In this document: one piece after another, positions 1-8,452 of the stretch
How positions within the stretch are numbered: position 1 is the first letter of the stretch
Layout: every line of letters starts with the position of its first letter
Assembly (NCBI GenBank): GCA_017540175.1
Contig: JAFYBN010000038.1
Coordinates: 1-51,610, forward strand
Length of the DNA: 51,610 bases
From: Clostridia bacterium
Lineage (GTDB): Bacteria > Bacillota > Clostridia > Oscillospirales > CAG-272
Direction: 5' to 3'
Made by a program: the position numbers and the translations under genes
Notes under the pieces: generated by a model
Told to the model about the DNA's origin: nothing
Databases searched by the model: none
The model's input: the letters and a program-made list of their open reading frames with translations, nothing else

Positions 1-435
1 AATTTCAAGCTGGAGATACTTCGTAGTAACGGGATTGCTGAGTTCGATGGTCTGAAGGTCATAGGTATATTCCAGCCAATCGACTTCTTCCACGGTTCTG
101 AAGTTCTCGCCGTCGTCGGATACGTTGATATTGAGAACGTAAGGCAGACCGTTGAGGTTGCCGTCCTGACGGGGATAGAGTCCGATGGAGGAAATTTCGT
201 ATTCACCGTCAAGTTCGAAGGTCAGAATAAAGGGGGGCTCAAAGGGTCCGTTGATCCAGTCGGTATGCCAGAGTCTGGTGTCGTCACCGTCAATACAAAG
301 GGCTGCTTCGTTACCCGCGATTTCATTGTTGGTGGTGACCTTGTCTACTGCGATCGCGGATGCGGTAATTGTCAATCCAGCGATAAAGAGACCGGCAAGA
401 CATAGAAAGAGCAGCTTTTTGAGATAGGTTTTCAT
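1..435 (-). CDS. Secreted discoidin (F5/8 type C)-like carbohydrate-binding protein, C-terminus missing
   Basis: The reading frame starts at the ATG read leftwards from 435 and runs off the left edge, so only the first 145 residues are present. An AAGGAG ribosome binding site lies just upstream. Residues 1 to about 27 form a signal peptide (MKTYLKK, a hydrophobic stretch, then ASA), so the protein is exported. What follows looks like a discoidin or F5/8C jelly roll: a DGDDTRLWHTDW segment near residue 50, then FELDGEYEISSIGLYPRQDG and a VSDDGENF loop. This fold usually binds sugars on surface enzymes, and a catalytic domain could lie in the missing part. It is the third gene of a leftward set after the solute-binding protein at 2335-3810 and the glycosidase at 605-2218. 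The domain call is by eye. Confidence 0.75.
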   Translation of the reverse strand, partial: MKTYLKKLLFLCLAGLFIAGLTITASAIAVDKVTTNNEIAGNEAALCIDGDDTRLWHTDWINGPFEPPFILTFELDGEYEISSIGLYPRQDGNLNGLPYVLNINVSDDGENFRTVEEVDWLEYTYDLQTIELSNPVTTKYLQLEI

Positions 436-604
436 GGGATTCTCCTTTGCTTAATAAAGATTTTTGAGATCAATTGAAATTGCTGGTGCAGGTTCGGTCA
501 TTTTCTGCATACATCATAATGCCAGAACGCTCTGGACCATACATATTCCTTTTCACGGAAGAGACGGACGCTTTTTCTAACATTTTTTATTTGAGCAACT
601 CTTT

Positions 605-2218
605 TTATTTTTCTGTTTCGTCTGCGATCTCCAGCATCCAGACAGCCGTTTCGATGCAGCAGTTCAGCCAGAACCAGCCGCCGGTTTGGGACGCGTCCGC
701 TTCCACCCAGTGCGTGGGGATCACGCCGGTTTCGGGATTCTGCATCCGGGTAATGGAGTCCGCAAGGGTACATGCCTTCGCCAGATGAACCGGATTGCCG
801 GTAACTTTGTACAGGCGGAGGAATGATCCCATGATGTGAGAAGTGCTGGAGTCGATCGGAACATACCAGTTGTACTGTTCCATGCCCGCGGGAGAATGCC
901 AGACCGACTTGTCCTCCAGGCGGCCGATCTGAGCGTCCTTGCGGTTTCTCGGCGCAAAATGATCCCATACGACAAACTGGTCTTCAATGAAGCGCATCAG
1001 CTCTTCAGCTTCCGCAACAGCCGCGGGATCATCCTTCCGGTTTTCGACGATATAGTAGATCATGCTGTCCGCGGGATAGTGGGACATATTGGAGTAGTGG
1101 GAAGAGACGGGGCTGTCCTCAAACTGCCCTTCCCAATCGTACGATTCCATCCGGCAGCGGTAGCGGTATGCGTGCGCCTTCTTCATCAGAGCAAGCCAGA
1201 TCTCTTCCCCGGTACGTTCATACATTGCCTTCATGAATGGGATGACGCTGTCGGGCATCAAATCGTTTGCACTGCGGGATGCGCCGGTTTCGATGTCGAC
1301 CATGAGGTTCCATGTGCCGTTTTCCTGAACGGTGTCACGGTAGTATTCCGCAATTATCCGTGCCGCTTCGTAATACTTCACGTCCCCCGAGACCTTTTCG
1401 AGGGCAAGATAAGCGGAGCCGACGCCTGCGGGATAGCACATCATAACCATTTTCATGAGTGTGCCTTCCCCATAGTCGTACTTGTTGTCGTTGAAAGCGG
1501 TATGGTATGTGGGCGGCAGACCTTTCAGGGGGGAATCGCCGCCGATGCTGATGGAAATCAGATAATCCGCCGCGTTCTTCGCCAGTTGAATCGCGTTTTC
1601 GGCGTGTTCGGGCTCAAGGGACGCATAGGAAATCATCGCATAAATCAGCGCCGGTATCATCTTCGAGGGATAGCGGTTCAGATGGTATCCGGGATCCGGT
1701 ACGCCGTACTCGAGCCAATAGCGAACGAGGGGCATGTTATAGACGTATCGGAAGGCTTTCAGCGCGCTTTCGCGGTAGCTCCTTGCCTTCGGAGGATATG
1801 CGTCGGGACCGGCATAAGGCGCGCTTCGGTAGAAGGTCCGGGCTCCGACCATAGAAATCGGGGTGCCGTCTTCTTCCAGCGCTTCCACCTTCAGTTCCAC
1901 ATAGCCTTCCGGCAGTTCCGCCCAAATGGGAGTCAGCGGAGCCATGGGGGTGTCCGCCTCAAAGGTGTGGATCTCCTTCCTGCAGTCGGTCGCGGTAAAC
2001 AGGAAGCGGCGGCAGCAAGGCACGGACGTGAATTCAAAGCTGGGGGGATACATGAACTGGGTGGCGTGAACATTCCAGAACGGACGGCTCTTGACGCCGT
2101 CGTGCTTGCCGGCTGAGTTGGCTCCGTTCCAGAAGGTGCCGCCGGTTACAAAACCGGGGCGCACGGGAATTTTGTATTCTTCCAGCGCCAGCTGCCGGAT
2201 ATCGGGAGGATCGGACAT
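605..2218 (-). CDS. Cytoplasmic six-hairpin (alpha/alpha toroid) glycoside hydrolase-like protein
   Basis: This 537-residue protein has no signal peptide and should act in the cytosol. The first 130 residues are beta-rich. From about residue 145 the sequence turns into repeated helical hairpins with aromatic loop motifs (YGVPDPGYHLNRYPSKM, YDWEGQFEDSPVSSHYSNM, NWYVPIDSSTSH, GWFWLNCCIE), as in six-hairpin glycosidases such as the GH88, GH105 and GH127 folds. I cannot name the family or substrate. An AAAGGAG site precedes the ATG. The gene lies 116 bp downstream of the solute-binding lipoprotein in the same direction, with no terminator seen between them, so they are probably co-transcribed and the enzyme may act on the imported ligand. 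The divergent LacI-type gene is the likely regulator. Confidence 0.6.
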   Translation of the reverse strand: MSDPPDIRQLALEEYKIPVRPGFVTGGTFWNGANSAGKHDGVKSRPFWNVHATQFMYPPSFEFTSVPCCRRFLFTATDCRKEIHTFEADTPMAPLTPIWAELPEGYVELKVEALEEDGTPISMVGARTFYRSAPYAGPDAYPPKARSYRESALKAFRYVYNMPLVRYWLEYGVPDPGYHLNRYPSKMIPALIYAMISYASLEPEHAENAIQLAKNAADYLISISIGGDSPLKGLPPTYHTAFNDNKYDYGEGTLMKMVMMCYPAGVGSAYLALEKVSGDVKYYEAARIIAEYYRDTVQENGTWNLMVDIETGASRSANDLMPDSVIPFMKAMYERTGEEIWLALMKKAHAYRYRCRMESYDWEGQFEDSPVSSHYSNMSHYPADSMIYYIVENRKDDPAAVAEAEELMRFIEDQFVVWDHFAPRNRKDAQIGRLEDKSVWHSPAGMEQYNWYVPIDSSTSHIMGSFLRLYKVTGNPVHLAKACTLADSITRMQNPETGVIPTHWVEADASQTGGWFWLNCCIETAVWMLEIADETEK

Positions 2219-2334
2219 GGTTTGGTTTCTCCTTTCAATATGCTGTCATATTCCATGGTGCATCAGCGCGGGGTCCGCGGCAAATCATCCGAACGGGATC
2301 GGACATTTTGGGGGATCCTGCCTGATTCAACGGC

Positions 2335-3810
2335 TCAGGGAACCAGATGACCGAGTTTTGTCTCGATCAATTTCTCGACGGTCTTTATTCTCCTTGCATA
2401 GGCGGACGCGAAGTTGCCGCTTTCATAGGCGGCGTTTACTATATTGCCGATACCAAAATCAAGGATCAGGGAGATTTCGTACCGGGTGTTCTCTCTGACA
2501 ACATCCAGCATTTCCGAATCCTCGGGCGCATCCGCTCTCTTTAACTTCAAGGTCTTTTCATAGTATGCGTCCACCACCGGGAGGGAGAAATAGTTCCATG
2601 CGGTAAAGAGAAGGTCGGTCTTTTCGGACACAAGGGTGTCGGAAGGAATGAACCACGCACAGCTCCACTGGTCGACCATATGGTAATATGCTTCCTGATT
2701 TTCGTCAAACTTGGGGTTCGGAAGAACACCGAAGCCGCGTTCCATGTCGATGAATTCGGCGGTAGCGCCGGGATCGATCTGCGTAAACAGGAAATGCTCA
2801 TCGGCGAAATACACGGAACGCATATAGGAATAGAGATGCGGGTAGCCGGTGATGTCCTTGCCGGCCGCCGCGTCGACATAATGAATGGTGCAGTTCGGTA
2901 TATTCAGCAGTTCTCTGACCTTATCGATCGCCGCAATGGTGTGTTCGTTGTTGATGGACGGCACGGGAATGCCGTTTTCGTCCATGTCGGTATAAAGAAC
3001 GCCCGCACCGATCAGAAAGAAATCGGGAGTTTCCTTGAGGAGTCCCAGGATATCGGACGCGTTGTAAGCACCGTCCCCGTTCTTGTCCACATGCACCAGT
3101 CCGACCATTTCGATCATTCGGTCGAGGGTCCACTTGCCGTCTCTCACCAGTTCATAGGGCGGTTCAATGTTGTAATCCTCCATAATACCCTTGCTGAAGA
3201 ACAGGCAGCGGGAGAGGAAAGAGGGCTGGATACTGACGGCGCCTGCCATGACATAGAGCTTGCCAGCAACGGACAGGTCTCTCTTGATGCAGGCGTCAAA
3301 CCAGGGATCTTCCGTGTTCACATAGGTCAGTTCGTTCCAGTCGAGGCAGAAGTTCTTCAGCGCAAGAGGCATCATCTCCATCATCTGTTCTATCACCAGG
3401 TCATAGGTATGCAGGCCGCCCAGGAAATCACTTTGAAAGGCCGCGGAAGGCTCACTGAACGGATGCTCCTTCAGTTCAACCTTATAAGCTTCTTCCAGCT
3501 GAATGTTGCGGTTATAAATCGCATCATTCCAGACTTCTCCCGTCAGATCTTCCCGGAAAACATCGCCGACATCATATGCCCAGGAACCCATACGGATCAG
3601 AACATTCAGATTTTCGCCGTCGAAGCTTACGTCGGGAAGGTCGGGGGCGGGCAGTGTTTCTTCGGGAGCGGTTTCTTCCGGAATACTCTCTGAAGCAGGC
3701 AAAGTCTCCGCCGGAGCACTCTCCTCTCCGGACTTTGTCTCTGCCGGCTGATTGCTGCAGGAACTGAAAAGCATTACAAGTACGAGCATCAGGCATAACG
3801 AGCGTTTCAT
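2335..3810 (-). CDS. Extracellular solute-binding lipoprotein (family 1-like, SBP paralogue 1)
   Basis: This 491-residue protein has a lipoprotein signal ending in FSSC (Cys18), followed by an acidic Pro/Glu/Ala/Ser linker to about residue 58. The mature domain carries marks shared by all SBP paralogues in this window: NDAIYNRN near residue 95, an aromatic DPWFDA segment, a GKWTLDRMIEMV segment, and the acidic loop DKNGDGAYNASD, which resembles a calcium-binding loop. It should be anchored outside the membrane and bind a carbohydrate or peptide ligand. No ABC permease or ATPase is adjacent. It is the first gene of a leftward operon with the glycosidase at 605-2218 and lies opposite the LacI-type regulator, so it is probably regulated by that protein through the palindrome at 3887-3905. 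Confidence 0.85.
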   Translation of the reverse strand: MKRSLCLMLVLVMLFSSCSNQPAETKSGEESAPAETLPASESIPEETAPEETLPAPDLPDVSFDGENLNVLIRMGSWAYDVGDVFREDLTGEVWNDAIYNRNIQLEEAYKVELKEHPFSEPSAAFQSDFLGGLHTYDLVIEQMMEMMPLALKNFCLDWNELTYVNTEDPWFDACIKRDLSVAGKLYVMAGAVSIQPSFLSRCLFFSKGIMEDYNIEPPYELVRDGKWTLDRMIEMVGLVHVDKNGDGAYNASDILGLLKETPDFFLIGAGVLYTDMDENGIPVPSINNEHTIAAIDKVRELLNIPNCTIHYVDAAAGKDITGYPHLYSYMRSVYFADEHFLFTQIDPGATAEFIDMERGFGVLPNPKFDENQEAYYHMVDQWSCAWFIPSDTLVSEKTDLLFTAWNYFSLPVVDAYYEKTLKLKRADAPEDSEMLDVVRENTRYEISLILDFGIGNIVNAAYESGNFASAYARRIKTVEKLIETKLGHLVP

Positions 3811-3834
3811 CCGAATTTTCCTTTCTTTATTCTC

Positions 3835-3863
3835 TTGATTTTCCGCGCACCAAATGGTATAAT
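3835..3863 (+). promoter_or_regulatory. Sigma-A promoter of the LacI-type regulator gene
   Basis: A TTGATT -35 box at 3835-3840 and a perfect TATAAT -10 box at 3858-3863 are separated by 17 bp. Transcription would begin near 3870 and give a leader of about 100 nt before the TTG start at 3973. The palindrome at 3887-3905 lies in that leader. Confidence 0.75.
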
Positions 3864-3886
3864 ATCATCGTCGAGTCCAGTATAAC

Positions 3887-3905
3887 ATAATCAAAACGTG
3901 ATTAT
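3887..3905. promoter_or_regulatory. Candidate operator: 19-bp palindrome between the divergent genes
   Basis: ATAATCA and TGATTAT form a perfect 7-bp inverted repeat around AAACG. On the minus strand the palindrome falls between a TATACT -10-like box (3879-3884) and the -35 region that would drive the solute-binding protein. On the plus strand it lies just after the regulator's transcription start. A dyad between a LacI-family gene and its divergent target is the classic operator position. Binding by this regulator is inferred. Confidence 0.5.
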
Positions 3906-3972
3906 CATGTACAAGATCGACAAAGTTTCCGTTGTTGTTTTGTGCTCTATCACAAGAAGGAGGACTGCCGTT

Positions 3973-4956
3973 TTGCCAAATGCTACTTTATCGGAGATTG
4001 CCAAAAAGCTGGGGCTGAGCAGATCTACGGTCAGCAAAACGTTCCATCATTGCAGCGGTGTGGACTTCGAAACCAGACAGTTGGTTCTGGACGCGATAAG
4101 AGACGCAAATCTGAAATTCACGGATTTTAAACCGATCCATGCCGTTCTGCCGGACACGCCCGCGTATTTCTGGAAAACGATGCGGCAGGGTCTTCTTGCC
4201 GCTTCCAAGGAATCCGGCACCCCGTTCGGTTTCAGCATTTACACCAACCCCGTAAACTTCCAAACCGTTCTTGAATACCTCAGAGAAGCGGAAGAAGCGG
4301 AAATTCGGGTTTTGATCCTCTCGGCATATATGACGCCGGAAATATACGGTATTCTGCAGCGGATGGTACGGCGCTGCTGCGTCATCCTTCTCACCGAACA
4401 ATACGACCTGAACTCCAGCTTTTATGTCGGATCCGATGCTTACAGAGACGGCCGGGAGATGGGCAAGCTCTATCTTGCTGAGTACTCGGATTACGCGCTG
4501 TATATCATAGACTACCCCTGGTATCTGCTCAATAACGAACTGCGTCTAAAAGGTTTTCTGGATGCTGTGCGGGAAGCAAAGCCGGAGCTTGCCGAACAGG
4601 CTGTCCTGCTGAAGACTGGCAATGACATCGATAACTCCACGAAGGCGTATGCCGCCTATCTCGCGCGCACATTATCGGAAGCGGTTCGGAAAGATACGCC
4701 CTGCTGTTTTTACGCGCCGACGGGAATGTCTCAGCTGCCGGACGCAATCCGCAAATCCGGTCTTGACGCGGTGTGCATCGGTCATGACTCTGCCTTCAGC
4801 AACAATCAGCTCACGGAATACAATGCCAGCTGCAATCAGGACACCTTCCGGCAGGGATACACCGCCGGAGAAGCGGCAGTCCGGTTCCTCAAATCCGGTC
4901 AGGTTCCGCCTCAGAAGAATCTCTATATTCCTTCCATCATAAAGGGCAGTCAATAA
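3973..4956 (+). CDS. LacI family transcriptional regulator
   Basis: A LacI helix-turn-helix lies at the extreme N-terminus (TLSEIAKKLGLSRSTVSKTF, then the hinge segment FETRQLVLDAI). It is followed by a periplasmic-binding-protein-like effector domain to residue 327. I chose the TTG at 3973 because an AGAAGGAGGA site lies 9 nt upstream and LacI proteins begin right at the helix-turn-helix. An in-frame ATG at 3909 would add 21 unlikely residues. The protein should repress or activate the divergent lipoprotein and glycosidase genes in response to an imported sugar. The effector domain is rather short and divergent, so the ligand cannot be guessed. The gene has its own promoter and ends before the hairpin at 5012-5056. 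Confidence 0.85.
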   Translation: MPNATLSEIAKKLGLSRSTVSKTFHHCSGVDFETRQLVLDAIRDANLKFTDFKPIHAVLPDTPAYFWKTMRQGLLAASKESGTPFGFSIYTNPVNFQTVLEYLREAEEAEIRVLILSAYMTPEIYGILQRMVRRCCVILLTEQYDLNSSFYVGSDAYRDGREMGKLYLAEYSDYALYIIDYPWYLLNNELRLKGFLDAVREAKPELAEQAVLLKTGNDIDNSTKAYAAYLARTLSEAVRKDTPCCFYAPTGMSQLPDAIRKSGLDAVCIGHDSAFSNNQLTEYNASCNQDTFRQGYTAGEAAVRFLKSGQVPPQKNLYIPSIIKGSQ

Positions 4957-5011
4957 ACAGCACCAATCAAAACAAAGGGGCCGGCGCGCCGAGCCCCCAT
5001 AAAAAACTGAC

Positions 5012-5056
5012 AAAACGACCGGGCAGCACGAAGGAAGGCGCTGACCGGTCGTTTTT
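5012..5056 (+). terminator. Intrinsic terminator after the LacI-type gene
   Basis: AAAACGACCGG and CCGGTCGTTTTT form a long stem around a 22-nt loop and end in a T run. The A-rich left flank would also let it act on the opposite strand. The rest of the gene-free stretch 4957-5294 holds only the promoter at 5154-5182 and a leader of about 105 nt. Confidence 0.85.
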
Positions 5057-5153
5057 GTTCCGGCAGGGACGGCACGGGCGGTCTCCGGCAAGGCGATGCG
5101 TCCCATTGGTCCGCAAAAACGCATGAGAACTGAGGGGAGAGGCGGATTTTCGG

Positions 5154-5182
5154 TTGACAGAGCCGGTGTCCTCCTGTATAAT
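5154..5182 (+). promoter_or_regulatory. Consensus sigma-A promoter before the decayed SBP and the CBM9-like gene
   Basis: TTGACA (5154-5159) and TATAAT (5177-5182) with a 17-bp spacer are an exact consensus. The promoter still drives the downstream transcript although its first gene is broken, so it probably serves the CBM9-like gene at 5970. Confidence 0.85.
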
Positions 5183-5294
5183 GAAGGAGGAAAATCAAAG
5201 AGGCTTCCGTAAAGCGCCCGTTCTATACTGCCGTCGGCCGCTTATCTCAGCTTTCCGCCGACGCGAAACGGAAATGATCAACAGGAGGATTCCG

Positions 5295-5955
5295 ATGAAA
5301 TACAGCCCCATATCCCGCTCTGAATATTACTGAGAAATTCTATACCGTGGCAAACGATATTTTCGGTCTGCTGTCGACCGACGGCTTTTTGAGGGCTGAA
5401 CAATACAGCAGCAAATACGCGGATCCGTGGACGGATGTGCTCCGGGCAAACTTTCGGTCCGGAAACGCTCTATTCCATATCGGAGTAATCAGTGAGATGA
5501 TCCTCTACCGGGACCTCGATATCGACATCGGTTTGCTCCCCATGCCGAAATACGACGAGACGCAAGAGACCTACCGCCATACGTTCAGCAACTACTGGTC
5601 CAGCGTTATCATGATTCCGCGCAACACCGCGACCGCCGATTTCACCGGGCATTTGCTGGAAGCGCTTCAGGCGGAAAGCTACTACTCCACGACACAGGCG
5701 TATTACGACGTGATCCTCGCCGGAAAGGTCATGCGCGACAGAGAGTCCTGCGATATGCTGGATATCATCCGGGAAACGAGAACGATCGATCCGGAGCTCG
5801 CCTACTCCTTCCTCGACGCGAATTCGATCTACGGGAGTATTCTGAACTCAAAATCCATCGACAAGCTGGCGTCTTCCATTCGGTCCTCGACAAAGAAGGC
5901 TGAAAAAATGATCCAGAATCTGATCAAAGAATATCAGAAGAACACAGGGGATTAA
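5295..5955 (+). pseudogene. Decayed solute-binding protein gene with an internal deletion
   Basis: An AGGAGG site precedes an ATG at 5295, but that frame stops after 12 codons. A second frame, open from 5299 and readable from the GTG at 5347, encodes about 215 residues matching the C-terminal half of the SBP paralogues: LNITEKFYTVAND, the segment DIGLLPMPKYDETQETYRH, a NYWSSVIMIP segment and the terminal helical region. The signal peptide, the NDA(I/V) motif and the acidic Ca-like loop are gone. The simplest reading is one deletion that joined the start region to the middle of the gene out of frame. The C-terminal fragment could still be translated from GTG 5347 but would stay in the cytosol. 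Confidence 0.75.
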
Positions 5956-5969
5956 GCAAAGGAGAGCCT

Positions 5970-6959
5970 ATGAAACACTACCCTTTCCGCCCGCCTGTAT
6001 ATTACTGCCGCAGGGTCCATACGCCTCTCACGCTCGACGGACGCCTTGACAAGCCCTTCTGGGCCGATATTCCCTTCACCGAACCCTTCGTGGACATCGA
6101 AGGACCGGAGAAAGGAAAGCCTCCGCGTTTTCTCACCCGCGCCAAGGCAGCGTGGGACGACGACGCGCTGTATCTTGCCGCGGAGCTCATGGGGAACGAA
6201 ATCTGGGCCACCGTCACCGAGCGGGACGACGTGATCTTTAGGGACAACGATTTCGAGGTGTTCATCGATCCGGATTCGGACACGCAGAGGTACATCGAGT
6301 TTGAGATGAACGCGATGAATACGGTGTGGGACCTGCTTTTGACCAAGGCATACCGGGACGGAGGCAAGCCCATCGATTCCTTTGACATCAAGGGGCTTGA
6401 GACTGCCGTGTACATCGACGGAAAGCTGAACGACCCGGGCGCGGACAACCGCAGATGGAGCGTGGAGATCAAGCTTCCCATGCGATCCCTGAAAGAGGCC
6501 TCCGACCGGGCTCCGGTGCCCGGGGACTATTGGCGGCTGAATTTCTCGCGGGTGCAGTGGACCTGCGAGGTGAAGGACGGGGCGTACAGAAAGGTCCTCG
6601 GTCCCTCCGGCAGACCCCTGCCCGAGGACAACTGGGTCTGGGCGCCGACCGGCGTGATCGACATCCACCGGCCGCAGTATTGGGGATTTCTCTTCTTTAC
6701 TGAGGACGGTGAGGAATACCCGATCCCGGAGGACGAACAGCTGCGCTTTGATTTGTACAGACTGTTTGAGGAGCAGCGCGCGTACTACGGCGAGCACGGG
6801 TGCTACTGCGCGGACGCCGACGCGCTCTGCGCCGCCGCCGGGGTCGAAACACACCCGGTGATCGAGACCACGGCGCACTTTTTCGAGATGCGTGTGAAAC
6901 GGACGGGTGGCATGGGCGAGATCCGTCTCTTCGCCGACGGAAGAAGCGAGATGACCTGA
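5970..6959 (+). CDS. Carbohydrate-binding family 9-like protein
   Basis: This 329-residue protein has no signal peptide. It matches the CBM9-like (DOMON-type) beta-sandwich seen in many gut bacteria: an N-terminal TPLTLDGRLDKPFW segment near residue 18, AKAAWDDDALYLAAELMG near 57, FRDNDFEVFIDPDSD near 92, FEMNAMNTVWDLLL, and WSVEIKLPMRSL in the second half. Such domains usually bind sugar chain ends. As a cytosolic protein it may bind or process an imported oligosaccharide rather than a polymer. The gene follows the decayed SBP by 14 bp with a GGAGAG site and shares its promoter. Function beyond binding is unknown. Confidence 0.75.
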   Translation: MKHYPFRPPVYYCRRVHTPLTLDGRLDKPFWADIPFTEPFVDIEGPEKGKPPRFLTRAKAAWDDDALYLAAELMGNEIWATVTERDDVIFRDNDFEVFIDPDSDTQRYIEFEMNAMNTVWDLLLTKAYRDGGKPIDSFDIKGLETAVYIDGKLNDPGADNRRWSVEIKLPMRSLKEASDRAPVPGDYWRLNFSRVQWTCEVKDGAYRKVLGPSGRPLPEDNWVWAPTGVIDIHRPQYWGFLFFTEDGEEYPIPEDEQLRFDLYRLFEEQRAYYGEHGCYCADADALCAAAGVETHPVIETTAHFFEMRVKRTGGMGEIRLFADGRSEMT

Positions 6960-7095
6960 AGCGCCTTGAGGAAAGACGCGCGCCCGAGCCGCGGACGCCG
7001 CTTGTTTATCCGGATACAGGCGGGCCGATGGAGCGCGGATGGAGGATTGAACAGCTTACCGGCTGACCGGGGAAACACTGGAGGAGCTTGCAAAA

Positions 7096-7935
7096 ATGAG
7101 TGACAGATCTGTAAACGAAGAATGGGTCAAGGAGAGGATCCGGTCGGGAAGACAGCTCTTCTCGAACGCCGTTTCGGAGCCGGACGGCGAATACCAAACG
7201 GATCAGCAGCTGAGAAAGCCGCAGCCGCCCCTTGCGAAAGCCCCGATGACGGATCGTGCCATTTCCCTTCCTGTAGACTTCGGGGAGCTGCCGATCAAAA
7301 ACGATTTTCTGAGCATCATCAATCAGCGGAAAAGCCACCGTATTTATACGGATCAGGCTCTCTCACTCAGGGAGCTGTCCTATCTGCTGTGGTGCACGCA
7401 GGGTGTGAAGAGCGTGCGGGGAAAAGCTTATGCGACCCTTCGCACCGTCCCGGGCGGAGGAGCCAGACATCCCTTTGAGTGCTACATGGCGATCCGAAAT
7501 GTGGAAGGTCTCGACAAGGGGCTCTATCATTATCTGCCCATGACGCATCAGATAGAGTACCTGGGCGCGCCGGACGATCTGGAAGAATTGATCGGAAAGA
7601 CGCTGCAGGGCCAGCGCTGGGCCGAGAAGGCAAGCGTCGTATTCTATTACAGCTGTGTGTTTTACCGGGCGGAATGGCGCTACGGCATTTGGGCGCATCC
7701 CACCGTTTTGATCGACAGCGGCCATATTACGGAGAATCTGTATCTGGCGGCCACGTCCATCGGGCTCGGCGGGTGCGCTGTGGCGGCGGTGGACGGTCCG
7801 GAGGCGAATCGGGCGTTCGGGGTGGATGGAAAGGAAGAGAGCATTTTCTATTCGATGCCGGTCGGCACGGTCGACCCGAAAGACATGGAAGCGGAAGACG
7901 CCTTTTACGCCTTTGTCCGGCAGGAAGGGCTTTGA
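7096..7935 (+). CDS. SagB/ThcOx-family FMN-dependent dehydrogenase (nitroreductase fold)
   Basis: This 279-residue protein has the nitroreductase FMN signature of the SagB branch: RKSHRIYT at residues 78-85, TVPGGGARHPFE at 117-128, the LYHYLP segment near 143, and IGLGGCAVAA near 222. SagB-type enzymes oxidise azolines to azoles in thiazole/oxazole-modified peptides, but stand-alone family members are common and reduce or oxidise small molecules. No YcaO, cyclodehydratase partner or precursor peptide is seen nearby, so a peptide-modifying role is not supported. The ATG follows a GGAGGAG site. The gene lies 136 bp after the CBM9-like gene. Physiological substrate unknown. Confidence 0.85.
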   Translation: MSDRSVNEEWVKERIRSGRQLFSNAVSEPDGEYQTDQQLRKPQPPLAKAPMTDRAISLPVDFGELPIKNDFLSIINQRKSHRIYTDQALSLRELSYLLWCTQGVKSVRGKAYATLRTVPGGGARHPFECYMAIRNVEGLDKGLYHYLPMTHQIEYLGAPDDLEELIGKTLQGQRWAEKASVVFYYSCVFYRAEWRYGIWAHPTVLIDSGHITENLYLAATSIGLGGCAVAAVDGPEANRAFGVDGKEESIFYSMPVGTVDPKDMEAEDAFYAFVRQEGL

Positions 7936-7959
7936 CGAGAGCGGAAAGATATAAATAAG

Positions 7960-8002
7960 GCCGTCCGGCATCTGAAAGCGAATCAGATGCGACCGGGCGG
8001 CT
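7960..8002 (+). terminator. Hairpin after the SagB-type gene, probable terminator
   Basis: CATCTGA and TCAGATG form a perfect inner stem, extended with a small bulge by GCCGTCCGG on one side and CCGGGCGGC on the other. The T tract afterwards is weak (CTGATTTG), so termination may be partial. Confidence 0.55.
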
Positions 8003-8053
8003 GATTTGATGAACCGATGAAAGAATCAGATGACGTTCGTCAAGTGTTTCTTC

Positions 8054-8452
8054 TCATGACGCTTGAGAATACCCGACAGCGTCCATCCCGTCGGGATTTC
8101 CGCGATCGGCAGGCCGGGTCCTGCGGGATCGGCATGGACAGGCCGACATGAAATAGGAGCTTCCCGGGACCGGGAGGCTCCTTAAAGTCTTGTCGTCGTA
8201 CGTTTTCTCGGGAAGGTTGTCGCTCACGGCGGCGTTGGCATACTTCGTCCGCTCGATGAAGGACATGGAGGAGAAATCGATTTCGTCCGCGTTCTCTTCC
8301 CCGCCGACGGACAGCTCTTCGAAGGGATCGGCAGTGGTCGGCGTCGGATCCTGCGCGGTGTCGGCCTTCTTTTCGGAACACGCCGCCATGCCGGGGAGGA
8401 TCAGCAGGAGGGCAAGAAGAAAGGACAGCATCCGGCGGTTTTTCTGCTTCAT
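8054..8452 (-). pseudogene. Truncated solute-binding lipoprotein, N-terminal remnant
   Basis: An AAGGAG site precedes the ATG read from 8452. It encodes a clear lipoprotein signal (MKQKNRR, hydrophobic core, GMAAC at Cys25) and an acidic, Thr/Pro-rich linker ending near DNLPEKTYDD, the point where the binding domain starts in the intact paralogues. The frame continues to 8054 but the sequence then becomes low-complexity Arg/Pro text without family features. A hairpin (8156-8181: GGAGC and GCTCC around CCCGG arms) sits at the breakpoint. I read this as the 5' remnant of an SBP gene whose body was deleted. It could still yield a short lipoprotein. Confidence 0.6.

Noticed and set aside
5295-5333. 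A 12-residue leader peptide before the decayed SBP
   Set aside because: It has a good ribosome binding site, but the following DNA continues the SBP family in another frame, so a broken gene start explains it better than a leader peptide.
6800-7066. An open frame bridging the CBM9-like and SagB genes
   Set aside because: It overlaps the end of the CBM9-like gene in another frame, begins with Arg-rich text and has no ribosome binding site. Only its last part looks protein-like, which is not enough.
7096-7935. A thiazole/oxazole-modified peptide cluster around the SagB-type gene
   Set aside because: No YcaO, E1-like or precursor-peptide gene was found within several kilobases on either strand.
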